64,000 bases of DNA from Pseudomonas fortuita (GCF_026898135.2 NZ_CP114035.2:723501-787500), one strand, 5' to 3'; shown: positions 34,631-46,100, numbered from the stretch's first letter. Notes: a model not told the origin generated them from the letters alone. A program made the numbers and translations.

Positions 34631-35197
34631 CTATATCTCATCCGGGTCGCTCAACCATGCGGCGTTACGCTCCAGAATGTTGAGGGTCAGGCGCATCCTC
34701 TCATCGCGCTTGGCAAATACATAGGTGTGCGCAGCGTCGAAACGCTTGTGGCGATGCAGGCACATACCGGAGGCACGCTCACGTAACACGCAGTGGAAGG
34801 CGTTCACAGGAATGTCCGAGAGTATCAGCGCGCCGTTAGGGCCGAGCAGCTCGAAGCAGGCGGGGGCGAGAGTTTGGGTTGGGTAGGCACCGATTTCCCC
34901 ATGCCTGCCTCGGCTGATGCCTTTGCCGAAATGGTTGCCAGGCGTTCTTACATACAAGTAGTAACCTTCTTCGGAGTGGCGAAAGTACAGCGTCGGAGGG
35001 GGCGGCGCGTTTTCAACGGGCAGGTGGCCTAACAGGTGCGAGTCATCCCGCTCGCTGAACCTGCCACTGAAAACACCACCACCGCTACCTGCGAGCAGGA
35101 TTCTGGCTGGCTGCCCCAGCAGCACATCCAGGAAGTTCAGGTGCGCACCTGGGGCACTGAGCTGGGCGATGAATGATTGTTGCCGGTGGCTATACAT
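34631..35197 (-). CDS. Beta-rich protein of unknown function, paralogue C
   Basis: The 188-residue protein is the most diverged of the three paralogues. Shared blocks are SFIAQL at residues 8-13, TLYFRHSEEGYYLYVRTPGN with HFGKGI around residues 68-95, and the end MRLTLNILERNAAW. A proline run (ENAPPPPTLYFRH) precedes the core block. There is no signal peptide. A start at 35197 fits MYSHRQQSF aligning with MADHQALSF of paralogue B. It lies 120 bases downstream of paralogue B on the same strand and may be co-transcribed. Function unknown. Confidence 0.65.
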   Translation of the reverse strand: MYSHRQQSFIAQLSAPGAHLNFLDVLLGQPARILLAGSGGGVFSGRFSERDDSHLLGHLPVENAPPPPTLYFRHSEEGYYLYVRTPGNHFGKGISRGRHGEIGAYPTQTLAPACFELLGPNGALILSDIPVNAFHCVLRERASGMCLHRHKRFDAAHTYVFAKRDERMRLTLNILERNAAWLSDPDEI

Positions 35198-35317
35198 GGT
35201 GATGACCCTTGCTGTGGAAAGAGGCGATCTTAAGAGTCGCCTCCCACACCGCCGCAGCGGGTGATCGTTCCCTGATGCGAAAGCCCCGGCACTGTTTGCG
35301 CATGTGGGGCAAGCGAC

Positions 35318-35911
35318 TCAGCGCCGCGCCCAGTCCACTCCGCGCTCGGTAATGTTCAGCCGTAAGCTGGTGGCAGGCTTGGAACGCAGGGTGATCAGAT
35401 AGCCCCCTTCGCCATTGGCAATCAAATGGGTGGCCAAGCTTTGCCCGGACGCAGCGCACGCCAGGTTGATGATGGAAAAGTCGACAGCCATGCCTGCAAG
35501 GTCGAGGGGGTGCTGGGTGTGGGGATTGCGCATCTGCCACGGGGTCGGGTCGCTGCCCTCAATAGGGCTGACCATGGCAACGCCATATTTGCTTTTGAAC
35601 ACGCCTTGGCCGTCATGCTCGCCGCCCCTGATGTACAGGCGGTAGCCTTCAGGGGTGTGACGGAAGTAGAACAGCACGGGCGCCACGTCGCCTGTGACGT
35701 GAAAATCGACATGCCCTGCTTCTCGGGCATCGTCCCAAGCGTCATCGGGTGTGCTAAGCACGCCCAGTGCATGGGTCACGTCCATCAACCCCAGGTTAGT
35801 GTCGGGGTGGGCAACCCTGATGGTGCCTTCGGTGGCTTCGCTCAGGATGGTCAGAGGGTGACCGTTGACTAACAAGGTAGCGGTGAAGGACAGCGCTTGA
35901 TGATCGGCCAT
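35318..35911 (-). CDS. Beta-rich protein of unknown function, paralogue B
   Basis: This 197-residue protein is clearly related to the gene at 26977 along its full length: MADHQALSFTATLLVNGHPL against MTDHKKLSFTATLQIAGCPL, LFYFRHTPEGYRLYIRGGEH with DGQGVF in the centre, and SLRLNITERGVDW at the end. No catalytic motif, signal or membrane segment is visible. The GYRLYIR/GQGVF/DPTPWQM arrangement suggests a beta-trefoil-like fold. It is followed by paralogue C and preceded by the glyA terminator. Confidence 0.7.
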   Translation of the reverse strand: MADHQALSFTATLLVNGHPLTILSEATEGTIRVAHPDTNLGLMDVTHALGVLSTPDDAWDDAREAGHVDFHVTGDVAPVLFYFRHTPEGYRLYIRGGEHDGQGVFKSKYGVAMVSPIEGSDPTPWQMRNPHTQHPLDLAGMAVDFSIINLACAASGQSLATHLIANGEGGYLITLRSKPATSLRLNITERGVDWARR

Positions 35912-35998
35912 TGCGGGCTCCAGATGGGCGTAGTAAGGAGACCGCAGGCTAGGGCAGCCTCAGCGGGATGCCCATTTGGCCCTGTTTCCGATAGACAT

Positions 35999-36030
35999 GA
36001 AAAAGCCCGGCACAGAGGCCGGGCTTTTCA
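35999..36030 (-). terminator. Terminator of glyA
   Basis: AAAAGCCCGG-CACAGAGG-CCGGGCTTTT forms a 10-bp stem 20 bases past the glyA stop. A T run follows on the minus strand, and a weaker one on the plus strand. Confidence 0.88.
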
Positions 36031-36047
36031 CATCAGGCTAATGCCAA

Positions 36048-37301
36048 TCAGTTGCCGTATACCGGCAGCTTCTTGCAGATGGCCTTGACCTTCTCACGTA
36101 CGGCGTCGATCACCGCTTCGTTGTTCAGGTCAGCCAGGATGTCGCAGATCCAGCCAGCCAGTTCCTTGCACTCGGCTTCCTTGAAACCACGGGTAGTGAC
36201 GGCTGGGGTGCCGAAACGCAGGCCCGAGGTGACGAACGGCGAACGTGGGTCGTTCGGTACCGAGTTCTTGTTGACGGTGATGAAGGCTTTGCCCAAGGCG
36301 GCGTCAGCGTCCTTGCCGGAGATTTCCTGCTTGATCAGCGACAGCAGGAACAGGTGGTTCTGGGTGCCACCGGACACCACGTCGAAACCACGCTCGATGA
36401 ACACGCTGGCCATGGCCTGGGCGTTTTTCACGACCTGTTGCTGGTAAGCCTTGAACTCAGGCTGCAGGGCTTCCTTGAAGCAGATGGCCTTGGCGGCGAT
36501 CACGTGCTCCAGCGGGCCGCCTTGGGCGCCCGGGAATACAGCCGAGTTCAGCTTCTTCTCGATGTCGGCGTTGGCACGGGCCAGGATCAGGCCGCCACGT
36601 GGACCGCGCAGGGTCTTGTGGGTGGTGGTGGTGACCACGTCGGCGAACGGAACAGGGTTCGGGTACACGCCAGCGGCAACCAGGCCGGCAACGTGGGCCA
36701 TGTCGACGAACAGGTAGGCACCGACCTTGTCGGCGATGGCGCGGAAGCGGGCGAAGTCCAGAACCTGCGAGTAGGCCGAGAAGCCGGCAACGATCATTTT
36801 CGGCTTGTGCTCGACCGCCAGGCGCTCGACTTCGTCGTAGTCGATCAGCCCGTTGCCGTCGATGCCGTACTGGATGGCGTTGTACAGCTTGCCCGACGAG
36901 CTTACCGAAGCACCGTGGGTCAGGTGGCCACCGTGGGCCAGGCTCATGCCCAGAATGGTGTCACCGGCCGACAGCAGGGCCAGGTAGACAGCTGCGTTGG
37001 CCTGGGAACCAGCGTGCGGCTGGACGTTGGCGTAATCGGCGCCGAACAGTTCCTTGGCACGGTCGATGGCCAGTTGCTCGACGATGTCGACGTACTCGCA
37101 ACCACCGTAGTAACGCTTGCCTGGGTAGCCTTCGGCGTACTTGTTGGTCAGGACCGAGCCCTGAGCTTCCATGACTGCCGGGCTGGTGTAGTTTTCCGAA
37201 GCGATCAGCTCGATATGCTCTTCCTGGCGCAGGGCTTCTTGCTGCATGGCTTCGAAGAGCTCGGCGTCGTACTTGGCAATGGTCAAATCACGGCTGAACA
37301 T
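36048..37301 (-). CDS. glyA: Serine hydroxymethyltransferase
   Basis: The 417-residue PLP enzyme converts serine and tetrahydrofolate to glycine and methylene-THF. The PLP lysine is in [54 protein letters not shown] and [19 protein letters not shown] are intact. The Met at 37301 ([15 protein letters not shown]) is the family start; four more in-frame codons upstream are unlikely. It lies next to the morA homologue, as glyA3-morA in P. aeruginosa. Confidence 0.97.
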   Translation of the reverse strand: MFSRDLTIAKYDAELFEAMQQEALRQEEHIELIASENYTSPAVMEAQGSVLTNKYAEGYPGKRYYGGCEYVDIVEQLAIDRAKELFGADYANVQPHAGSQANAAVYLALLSAGDTILGMSLAHGGHLTHGASVSSSGKLYNAIQYGIDGNGLIDYDEVERLAVEHKPKMIVAGFSAYSQVLDFARFRAIADKVGAYLFVDMAHVAGLVAAGVYPNPVPFADVVTTTTHKTLRGPRGGLILARANADIEKKLNSAVFPGAQGGPLEHVIAAKAICFKEALQPEFKAYQQQVVKNAQAMASVFIERGFDVVSGGTQNHLFLLSLIKQEISGKDADAALGKAFITVNKNSVPNDPRSPFVTSGLRFGTPAVTTRGFKEAECKELAGWICDILADLNNEAVIDAVREKVKAICKKLPVYGN

Positions 37302-37476
37302 GGCGGTCCTCAAGGATCGGGGTAGTTTGGGGGGGCATTCTAACCGATTGATTCGCGGCTGGCATATGAAGTGGCATCAAGTCGCGGACCAATGGGGCTC
37401 ATGTTGCATCCCGCGCCGTGTCTGGGCTGGGCGGGCGTCCGAGTTGACTTTCAGGTCCGTTTTTTGGGGCGCATAT

Positions 37477-37572
37477 GGCCCCATCGCCGGCAAGCCGGCC
37501 CCCACAGGATTTGCGCTGGCCTTGAGGCTGATGCATCACTTGTGGGCGCTGGCTTGCCGGCGATGAGGCCAG
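37477..37572. repeat. REP pair between glyA and morA
   Basis: GGCCCCATCGCCGGCAAGCCGGCCCCCACAGG and the inverted TGGCTTGCCGGCGATGAGGCC. It uses the CGCCGGCAAGCCGGC variant also seen after ispH. The rest of 37302-37585 shows no gene and presumably holds the glyA promoter. Confidence 0.85.
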
Positions 37573-37585
37573 TGCAGGTACCGCA

Positions 37586-40500
37586 TCAATGGAACATGAA
37601 CAGCGTTTCGTTGGAGAACTGCGCCTCGAACTGGTGTGCCGGCATCGGTCGGCCGAACAGGTAGCCCTGCACTTCGTCGCAGCCATGTTCGCGCAGGAAC
37701 TCCAGCTGCTCGTGGGTTTCCACGCCCTCGGCGATTACCGCCAGGTTGAGGCTGTGGGCCATGGCGATGATCGCCCGGGCAATCTGCGCGTCCTGCTCGC
37801 CCTCGGGCAGGCCGTCGACGAAGGTGCGGTCGATCTTGAGCACGTCGATGGGGAACTGCTTGAGGTAGTTGAGCGATGAGTAGCCGGTGCCGAAGTCGTC
37901 CACCGCAATGCTCAGGCCCAGGTTTTTCAGGCTGGCAAGAATCTGCAGCGCCTCGCTCACCTCGCGCATCAGAATGCTTTCGGTCAGCTCCAGCTCCAGG
38001 CAGGCCGGCGGCAGGCCGCTTTCTTCAAGAATGTTGGCAATCCGCGTGCCCAGCTGGCCGTCGGAGAACTGCCGCGCCGAAATGTTCACCGACACTTTCG
38101 GCACCCGCACCTTGGCCTTGTGCCAGGCCTTGAGTTGGCGGCTAGCCTCGCGCAGGACCCAGTCGCCCACGTCCACGACCAGGCCCAGTTCCTCGATCAC
38201 CGGGATAAAGTCGCCTGGCGGTACCAGGCCACGGGTTGGGTGGCGCCAGCGCAGCAGTGCTTCAGCACCGGTCAGGCGTTTGCCGTCGCCACTGAACTGC
38301 GGCTGGTAGTAGAGGATGAATTCGTTCTGCTCCATAGCGTGGCGCAGGTCGCTTTCCAGCTCCAGCCGCTCCAGGGCGCTGGCGTTCATCTCGGCCTGGT
38401 AGAACTGGAAGTTGTTCTTGCCGCGTTCCTTGGCGTGGTACATGGCGGTGTCGGCGTTTTTCATCAGCTGGCTCAGCTCGCTGCCATCCTGCGGGCTGAG
38501 GGCGATGCCGATACTGGCAGTGACGAAGAACTCGCGGTTTTCCAGCACGAATGGCCGCACCAGGCTGCCGAGGATGTTCTCGGCCACGTGGATGGCGCGG
38601 TTCAGTGCCAGCTCGCGGCTGGGGCGCGGTTGCAGCAACAGGGTAAATTCGTCGCCGCCCATGCGCGCCACAGTGTCGTCGTCATCCACGCAGGCCAGCA
38701 GGCGCAGGGCCATGTCCTTGAGCATGCGATCGCCCGCGGCATGGCCGAGGGAGTCGTTGATCGGCTTGAAACGGTCCAGGTCGAGGAACATCAGTACCAC
38801 CCAGGCCTTCTGCCGCTCCGCCTGCTGCAGGGCGTTGTACAGGCGGTCCTGGAACAGGGTGCGGTTGGGCAGGTGGGTGAGGGCGTCGTAGTAGGCCAGG
38901 CGGTGAATGCGCTGTTCGCTGGCCTTGCGCTCGCTGATGTCGGTGAAGAAGCACACGTAGCTGGCCAGGTCGCCCTCGTCGTCCAGTACCGCAGTAATGC
39001 CGACCCATGCCGGGTAGTGGTCGCCGTCACGGCGCTTGAGCCACACCTCGCCCTCCCAGCTGCCGCGCTGGTGCAGTTGCTTGACCACATAGCGCAGGTG
39101 CCCTTCCTGCTGTTCGTCGACGGTGAGCATGCCCGGTAACTGGTCGAGCACTTCACTGACGGCATAACCACTGACGCGGCTGAACGCCTCGTTGGCCTGC
39201 ACGATATAGCCGGCCGGGTCGGTGATGAGGATGGCCGAAGTGGAATGCTCGAATACCGTTGCGGCCATGCGCAGGTCTTTTTCGGCACGCCGTTGCTGGC
39301 TGATGTCACGGCCCACCCCAAGCACGCCTTCGAAGCGCTGGTCATCGTCCCACACCAGCACCAGGCGCAGTTCGATGGGGATCTTGCGACCATCGCCGCG
39401 CAGGCAGTCGAACACGAACAGCTGGGTCGGCAGCTGGCTGCGCAGCTGGGCCAGTTGAACCGGGTCGCCCATGGCCTTGCTCACGCGTTCCATCAGGCTG
39501 TAGATGCCGGTGAGCTGGGCCGGGTTGGCGACGATCGACTGCCAGCCGTTGGCGAAAATCCAGTCAGCCCGGTAGCCCAGCACGCTCTGCACCGAAGGGC
39601 TGACATAGTTGAGCCTGAGCAGGCTGTCGGTGGAGAAGATCACGTCGCTGATGCTTTCGGCGAGCATCCGGTAGCGCTGTTCGCTGTCGCGCAGCGACTG
39701 GCTGGCCTCGATCTGCACGGTCACGTCCTTGCCCACGCCGATGATGCGCGTTACCAGGCCTTCGGCATCACGGGTCAGCACCTGCTCGCGGATGTCATAG
39801 CAGCGCCAGCCGCCATCATGGTGGCGGAAGCGCAACTGGCAGTGCAGCGGTTGGTCATGGCCGCTGTCACGCTGTTGCTGGCGCAAGGCCTGATAGTGCG
39901 CGGCGTCTTCGGGGTGCAGCAGCAACTCCCAGAAGCGGTCGCCCATTTGCGCAAGCTCGGTACGGTCGTAACCCAGGGTCTGGCCAAGGTGGCGATTGCT
40001 GAAGATCATCCGCTGGCTGTGCACGTCCTGCACGTACAACTGGTCGGGGACGGTGCGCACCACATCCGACCAGAAGCTTTCACGCTCCAGCAGCGACAGT
40101 TCCACCTGCTTGCGGCTGGTGATGTCGCTGATGCTGAGAATGACCGCCTGGTAGTCGCGGCGCTGCTGCGGCAGGCGTGCCATCAGCCACAGATGCAACT
40201 CGCCGCCCAGCGGCGCCGGCAGGCGTACTTCCAGCTCCAGCAGCGGGCGTTGTTCGATCAGCGCGTCGATCAGTTGCATGCCGATGCTGTCGCGGCCATC
40301 GCCAGTGCCGTCGATCAGCCGCTGCCAGGCTCCTGCGTGGCAGTCGATGTTCAGCAGCTGGCGCGCGACCTGGTTGACCTCGGTGATTTTCAGTTCCAGC
40401 AGCAGCGAGCGACGCAGGTTTGGGTCCAGCGCCAGGCTGTGCTTGAGCGCGGCGCGGTTGCGCAGATGGTAGCGGTCGAGCTGGCCAGGCAGGCTGGACA

Positions 40501-41464
40501 GATCGAGCACACACAAGGCCACGCCGGTGCCTTCGAAAATTTCCTGGTAACGCCGGCGGTCCTCCTGCAGCGCGCGCTGGCGGCGGCGCATGTTGATCAG
40601 GGCCAGCACCGGCAGCAGGGCGCAGAACAGCACCAGCAGGCACTTGCCGATCAGTGCAGGCAGCAGTTTCTGCTGGGTCAGTTGCGCGTCGAACAGGCCG
40701 CGCAGTTGCCAGGTGCTGTTGTCTATAAAGGCCAGCATCACGCTCTGCAGCGGCTCGCTGCCGGTGTCGGTTGGCGCGTGGCGCTGCAGTACCTCGCCGC
40801 TGCGGCTGTTTTCCAGCAGCCACAGGGGGTGGCCGGCGCCATCAAGGTGGGTGGTGAGGGTGCTGTAATAGTCTGGCGACAGGCGCAGCAGCCAGTAGCC
40901 ACGGTCCTGCTCGGGGGACTGGCGCAGCAGCAGATAGAGGGTACGGTTGTCGGCTGAATTGGTGAAGAAGTACGGGCGGCCCAGGTTCAGCGTGAGCAAC
41001 TCGCCGAGCAACTGGCGGTCGGGGCTGCCGGGCAGGCTGTCGGCGCGCAGTTGCCCTGCGTTGTCCAGCCAGGCCACGCTCTGCAGCGCAGGCAGGCGCT
41101 CGCGCAGGGTATGCAGAAGGCTCGGCAGGGCGGCAGGCTGCGGCGCATTTACGTAAGGCTGCAGCACATTCACCGCCTGCTGCGCCTTGAACGCCATGTT
41201 CAGGCTCAGGTGGTCGGCCAGTTCTGCAGTGGCATCCAGGCTTTGTTTGCGCAGGTCGGCCTGGGTGTGGTTGAACTGGGCGAAAAGCTGCCACAGCAGC
41301 AGGCCCAGCAGGATCAGGGCAAGCATCGCCAGCGCACCCTTGACCGACCCGCGCAGGGTAGCGGCGGGCGCCTGTGGCGCGGTACGCAATGTCGACGGAT
41401 GAGTAAGGTTGGTCAAGCGTTGATCCTGCGATTGGGCTGGCGATGGCAGGGAAGGATCATGCAC
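37586..41464 (-). CDS. morA: MorA-like sensor with PAS, GGDEF and EAL domains
   Basis: This 1292-residue membrane protein makes and/or degrades cyclic di-GMP. An N-terminal helix (about 42-62) and a second near 270-290 enclose a periplasmic sensor region. Several PAS domains follow (about 305-850; e.g. RIIGVGKDVTVQIEASQSLRD). The diguanylate cyclase active site is intact (VARMGGDEFTLLL near 935), but the RxxD inhibitory site is replaced by Asp residues. The phosphodiesterase domain has GAEALLRWRHP near 1064 and VDDFGTGYSSLNYLKQFPID. Location next to glyA and domain order match MorA, the Pseudomonas motility and biofilm regulator. Confidence 0.9.
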   Translation of the reverse strand: MHDPSLPSPAQSQDQRLTNLTHPSTLRTAPQAPAATLRGSVKGALAMLALILLGLLLWQLFAQFNHTQADLRKQSLDATAELADHLSLNMAFKAQQAVNVLQPYVNAPQPAALPSLLHTLRERLPALQSVAWLDNAGQLRADSLPGSPDRQLLGELLTLNLGRPYFFTNSADNRTLYLLLRQSPEQDRGYWLLRLSPDYYSTLTTHLDGAGHPLWLLENSRSGEVLQRHAPTDTGSEPLQSVMLAFIDNSTWQLRGLFDAQLTQQKLLPALIGKCLLVLFCALLPVLALINMRRRQRALQEDRRRYQEIFEGTGVALCVLDLSSLPGQLDRYHLRNRAALKHSLALDPNLRRSLLLELKITEVNQVARQLLNIDCHAGAWQRLIDGTGDGRDSIGMQLIDALIEQRPLLELEVRLPAPLGGELHLWLMARLPQQRRDYQAVILSISDITSRKQVELSLLERESFWSDVVRTVPDQLYVQDVHSQRMIFSNRHLGQTLGYDRTELAQMGDRFWELLLHPEDAAHYQALRQQQRDSGHDQPLHCQLRFRHHDGGWRCYDIREQVLTRDAEGLVTRIIGVGKDVTVQIEASQSLRDSEQRYRMLAESISDVIFSTDSLLRLNYVSPSVQSVLGYRADWIFANGWQSIVANPAQLTGIYSLMERVSKAMGDPVQLAQLRSQLPTQLFVFDCLRGDGRKIPIELRLVLVWDDDQRFEGVLGVGRDISQQRRAEKDLRMAATVFEHSTSAILITDPAGYIVQANEAFSRVSGYAVSEVLDQLPGMLTVDEQQEGHLRYVVKQLHQRGSWEGEVWLKRRDGDHYPAWVGITAVLDDEGDLASYVCFFTDISERKASEQRIHRLAYYDALTHLPNRTLFQDRLYNALQQAERQKAWVVLMFLDLDRFKPINDSLGHAAGDRMLKDMALRLLACVDDDDTVARMGGDEFTLLLQPRPSRELALNRAIHVAENILGSLVRPFVLENREFFVTASIGIALSPQDGSELSQLMKNADTAMYHAKERGKNNFQFYQAEMNASALERLELESDLRHAMEQNEFILYYQPQFSGDGKRLTGAEALLRWRHPTRGLVPPGDFIPVIEELGLVVDVGDWVLREASRQLKAWHKAKVRVPKVSVNISARQFSDGQLGTRIANILEESGLPPACLELELTESILMREVSEALQILASLKNLGLSIAVDDFGTGYSSLNYLKQFPIDVLKIDRTFVDGLPEGEQDAQIARAIIAMAHSLNLAVIAEGVETHEQLEFLREHGCDEVQGYLFGRPMPAHQFEAQFSNETLFMFH

Positions 41465-41605
41465 GGTGGCGCACTATAAGCCGGACACCCGAAACCGGCT
41501 AGCATGCCTAGGATTATGGCAAAGTGCCAGCCATGTTGACCGATGGTGCCTGCCCGGTGGTTCGGCAAGCCCCTGCAACCTGTGCGAGAATAGCCGCCGC
41601 TTCAC

Positions 41606-42037
41606 ATGACAACGCATCGGAGATGTTCGGTTTTGGTTACTCACTTTTCCTCCAATGGCCTCGATTCCGCCTGCGGGCGCAGCAGTCAGACCCTTGTCAG
41701 CACTGCCGTGACCGAGGACGTATCCTGCAAGTCTTGCCAGCGCTCGCTGGTCAAACCTGACGCTGGCGCCAGCGCCAAGAGCAAAGCGCCATCGCTGGCT
41801 GAACTGCGCAAGACCGCCAAAGCGGCAGCAGCGCCAGCGCCGGCAGTGGCTACGGCCAAGGCTGCTGCCAAGGTGGTCGGCACTGCGCCTGCGGCTGCCA
41901 GGCCGGCTCATGTGGCCGAGCAGCAACCTGCCCGCAGCGGCGGCTTCAGCGTGAAGTCCGCCTGGGCCGCGCGCCTGGCCGAGCAGGGCGACCGTTGCCG
42001 GTTGCCGCGGGGCAAGGCCAAACAGCGCCACGTCTGA
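41606..42037 (+). CDS. Ala/Lys-rich protein of unknown function
   Basis: The 143-residue basic protein has an N-terminal part with VSCKSCQRSL (a CxxC pair), a central low-complexity Ala/Pro/Lys segment (about residues 60-105, KTAKAAAAPAPAVATAKAAAK) and a basic tail. The start is uncertain: ATG 41606 lacks a ribosome site, while TTG 41633 (reading VTHFSSNGLDSACGRSSQ after it) has GGAG upstream and begins where the sequence looks conserved. Similar proteins exist in pseudomonads, as I recall, with no known role. Confidence 0.6.
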   Translation: MTTHRRCSVLVTHFSSNGLDSACGRSSQTLVSTAVTEDVSCKSCQRSLVKPDAGASAKSKAPSLAELRKTAKAAAAPAPAVATAKAAAKVVGTAPAAARPAHVAEQQPARSGGFSVKSAWAARLAEQGDRCRLPRGKAKQRHV

Positions 42038-42054
42038 GCCATCTCGGCTGCTGT

Positions 42055-42154
42055 GCCGGCCTCTTCGCGGCTAAAGCCGCTCCCACAGGGGTATCACTGC
42101 CTTCAAGGGCAATGCAGTACCTGTGGGAGCGTCTTTAGCCGCGAAGAGGCCGGC
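42055..42154. repeat. REP pair before ettA
   Basis: GCCGGCCTCTTCGCGGCTAAAGCCGC and the inverted GTCTTTAGCCGCGAAGAGGCCGGC give almost 25-base arms. The remaining 42155-42339 has no convincing gene and should carry the ettA promoter. Confidence 0.88.
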
Positions 42155-42339
42155 AAAGCCAACAAATGCCCCCCAGGGACAACACCGATCCCACCCCACC
42201 CACGGCCCCTCCTATGCAACGCCGCGCGTTGGCGTAGAATGGTCGTCTTTGTCCAATGACACCCGAACACGCATCCCCCTGGCCATGCTGCCTGGGCGAT
42301 CGTCGATGTCTTTACCTATCTGAATTAGAGGGCTTGGTT

Positions 42340-44007
42340 TTGGCTCAATACGTCTACACCATGCATCGGCTGAGCAAGGTCGTGCCGCCGAAGCGGGAAA
42401 TTCTCAAGAACATTTCCCTGTCGTTCTTCCCAGGCGCCAAGATTGGCGTGCTCGGCTTGAACGGCGCCGGTAAATCGACCCTGCTGCGGATCATGGCGGG
42501 CGTCGACAAGGAATTCGACGGCGAAGCCCGTCCGATGCCCGACATCAACGTTGGCTACCTGCCGCAGGAGCCACAACTGGACCCGACCAAGACCGTGCGC
42601 GAAGTGGTCGAGGAAGCGGTCAGCGTGATCAAGGACGCCCAGGCCCGTCTGGACGAGGTCTACGCCGCTTACGCCGACCCGGATGCCGACTTCGACAAGC
42701 TGGCCGCCGAGCAGGCCAAGCTGGAAGCCATCCTGCAGGCCGCTGACGGCCACAACCTGGAGCGCCAGCTGGACGTGGCCGCCGACGCCCTGCGCCTGCC
42801 GGCCTGGGACGCAAAAATCGAACACCTGTCCGGTGGTGAAAAGCGCCGTGTGGCCCTGTGCCGCCTGCTGCTGTCGGCCCCCGACATGCTGCTGCTCGAC
42901 GAACCGACCAACCACCTGGATGCCGATTCGGTGGCGTGGCTTGAGCGCTTCCTGCACGACTTCCCGGGCACCGTGGTAGCCATTACCCACGACCGTTACT
43001 TCCTCGACAACGTTGCTGGCTGGATCCTGGAACTGGACCGCGGCGCCGGCATTCCGTACGAAGGCAACTACTCGGGCTGGCTGGAAGCCAAGTCGGACCG
43101 CTTGGCGCAGGAATCCAAGCAGCAGAGCGCCCACGAAAAGGCCATGAAAGAGGAACTGGAGTGGGTGCGCAAAGGCGCCAAGGCTCGCCAGTCCAAATCC
43201 AAGGCCCGTCTGCAGCGCTTTGAAGAAATGCAGTCGCAGGAATTCCAGAAACGCAGCGAAACCAACGAGATCTACATCCCGGCTGGCCCGCGCCTGGGCG
43301 ACAAGGTCATCGAGTTCAAGAACGTATCCAAAGGCTACGGCGACCGCGTGCTGATCGACAACCTGTCGTTCTCAATGCCAAAAGGCGCCATCGTCGGCGT
43401 GATCGGCGGTAACGGTGCTGGTAAGTCGACCCTGTTCCGCATGCTGATGGGCAAGGAGCAGCCGGACTCGGGCAGCATCGAGATCGGTGAAACCGTGCAA
43501 CTGGCCTGCGTGGACCAGAGCCGCGAAGACCTGGACGGCGCCAAGACCGTGTTCCAGCAGATTTCCGACGGTTCCGACCAGATCCGCATCGGCAACTACG
43601 AGATCCCGTCGCGTACCTACGTTGGCCGCTTCAACTTCAAGGGTGGCGACCAGCAGAAGTTCGTCAAGGACCTGTCCGGTGGTGAGCGCGGTCGCCTGCA
43701 CCTGGCCCTGACCCTGAAGGAGGGCGGTAACGTCCTGTTGCTCGACGAACCGTCCAACGACCTCGACGTCGAAACCCTGCGTTCGCTGGAAGAAGCCCTG
43801 CTGGACTTCCCGGGCGCCGCGATCGTGATTTCCCACGACCGTTGGTTCCTGGACCGTGTGGCTACCCACATCCTGGCGTACGAAGACGACTCGAACGTGG
43901 TGTTCTTCGAAGGCAACTACACCGAGTACGAAGCCGACCGCAAGAAGCGCCTGGGTGATGCTGCTGCCCAGCCGCACCGTGTACGGCACAAGAAACTGGC
44001 CCAGTAA
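42340..44007 (+). CDS. ettA: Energy-dependent translational throttle protein EttA (ABC-F)
   Basis: This 555-residue soluble ABC-F ATPase binds the ribosomal E site and gates entry into elongation according to ATP/ADP. It has two ABC cassettes: Walker [10 protein letters not shown] near residue 40, signature LSGGEKRR and [11 protein letters not shown]; then GGNGAGKST near 355, LSGGERGR and [11 protein letters not shown]. The arm and linker region between them is highly charged. A TTG start at 42340 ([18 protein letters not shown] follows) has GAGGG at good distance and matches the family N terminus. A terminator follows. Confidence 0.95.
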   Translation: MAQYVYTMHRLSKVVPPKREILKNISLSFFPGAKIGVLGLNGAGKSTLLRIMAGVDKEFDGEARPMPDINVGYLPQEPQLDPTKTVREVVEEAVSVIKDAQARLDEVYAAYADPDADFDKLAAEQAKLEAILQAADGHNLERQLDVAADALRLPAWDAKIEHLSGGEKRRVALCRLLLSAPDMLLLDEPTNHLDADSVAWLERFLHDFPGTVVAITHDRYFLDNVAGWILELDRGAGIPYEGNYSGWLEAKSDRLAQESKQQSAHEKAMKEELEWVRKGAKARQSKSKARLQRFEEMQSQEFQKRSETNEIYIPAGPRLGDKVIEFKNVSKGYGDRVLIDNLSFSMPKGAIVGVIGGNGAGKSTLFRMLMGKEQPDSGSIEIGETVQLACVDQSREDLDGAKTVFQQISDGSDQIRIGNYEIPSRTYVGRFNFKGGDQQKFVKDLSGGERGRLHLALTLKEGGNVLLLDEPSNDLDVETLRSLEEALLDFPGAAIVISHDRWFLDRVATHILAYEDDSNVVFFEGNYTEYEADRKKRLGDAAAQPHRVRHKKLAQ

Positions 44008-44029
44008 GCCGGCGTTCTGATGCACAAGA

Positions 44030-44056
44030 ATGGGGCCCTTCGGGGCCCCATTTTTG
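44030..44056 (+). terminator. Terminator of ettA
   Basis: ATGGGGCCC-TTCG-GGGCCCCAT is followed by TTTTTG. It lies 22 bases after the stop. Confidence 0.92.
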
Positions 44057-44129
44057 TGCCTGCCATACGCGGGTAAACAGCTTATGGGGCGGGTTCTTTG
44101 TATACACTTATATAAAACGCACCAAATAA

Positions 44130-45569
<1,440 letters not shown>

Positions 45570-45602
45570 CCTGAAGTTTTTTGGGGCCGCATAGCGGCCC
45601 CT

Positions 45603-46100
45603 TCAGGGCTCACCTTCGATCTCGACCACTTCAATCACCTGATCCCCCGCCGGCCGCCGCCAAACCACCTCATCCCCAGGCCGCGCGCCCAGCAACGCCC
45701 GTCCCAGCGGCGAACCCCAGTTGATCAGCCCCCGCCCAGCATCCGCTTCATCCTCGCCTACCAGCTGCACCACCTGCTCCTGGTCCTGCGCATCGACAAA
45801 CCGTACGCGGCTACCAATCTGCACCTTGCTGCGTGAAGTGGCTGCCGGCACCACCTGGGCACTCTGCACCCGTGCACTGAAGTAACGCAGGTCCCGCTCG
45901 GTATCGGCCAGCCGCTGCTTGTCGCCACGCTCGCCCTGCGCCTGCAGTTCGCTGCGCAAGGCATTCAGCCCGGCCACGCGCGTTTGCAGCAGGTGCAGGC
46001 CGTTGGCGGTGACGTAGTTGGGTTGTTCGCTGACGCGTCGCTCCACCGGCTGGTCGGCCTGGGCGGCAGCTTGGTCTTCGTTGACGAATGCTCGGCTCAT
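45603..46100 (-). CDS. GreA/GreB-family transcription factor-like protein
   Basis: The 165-residue protein has an N-terminal coiled-coil-like half (LLQTRVAGLNALRSELQAQ, RLADTERDLRYFSARVQS) and a C-terminal FKBP-like domain (IGSRVRFVDAQDQEQVVQLV, GRGLINWGSPLGRALLGARPGDEV). This is the layout of GreA/GreB secondary-channel factors, but the acidic tip between the helices is weak (GERGDKQ), so cleavage activity is doubtful. It may be a GreB- or Rnk-like paralogue common in Pseudomonas. It is transcribed convergently to gdhA. Confidence 0.8.
   Translation of the reverse strand: MSRAFVNEDQAAAQADQPVERRVSEQPNYVTANGLHLLQTRVAGLNALRSELQAQGERGDKQRLADTERDLRYFSARVQSAQVVPAATSRSKVQIGSRVRFVDAQDQEQVVQLVGEDEADAGRGLINWGSPLGRALLGARPGDEVVWRRPAGDQVIEVVEIEGEP

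Noticed and set aside
35198..35540. Antisense and alternate frames around the paralogue B/C boundary
   Set aside because: They carry no ribosome site and conflict with two homologous genes that fit each other.
37302..37480. Glycine riboswitch before glyA, or thiamine riboswitch before thiO (4272-4325)
   Set aside because: The leaders are too short or lack the conserved cores, so nothing supports them.
45577..45601. GGGGCCGC-ATA-GCGGCCCC hairpin between gdhA and the GreA/B-like gene, as a terminator
   Set aside because: The T run lies on the 5' side of the hairpin on the plus strand and becomes an A run after it on the minus strand, so it is not a canonical terminator for either gene.
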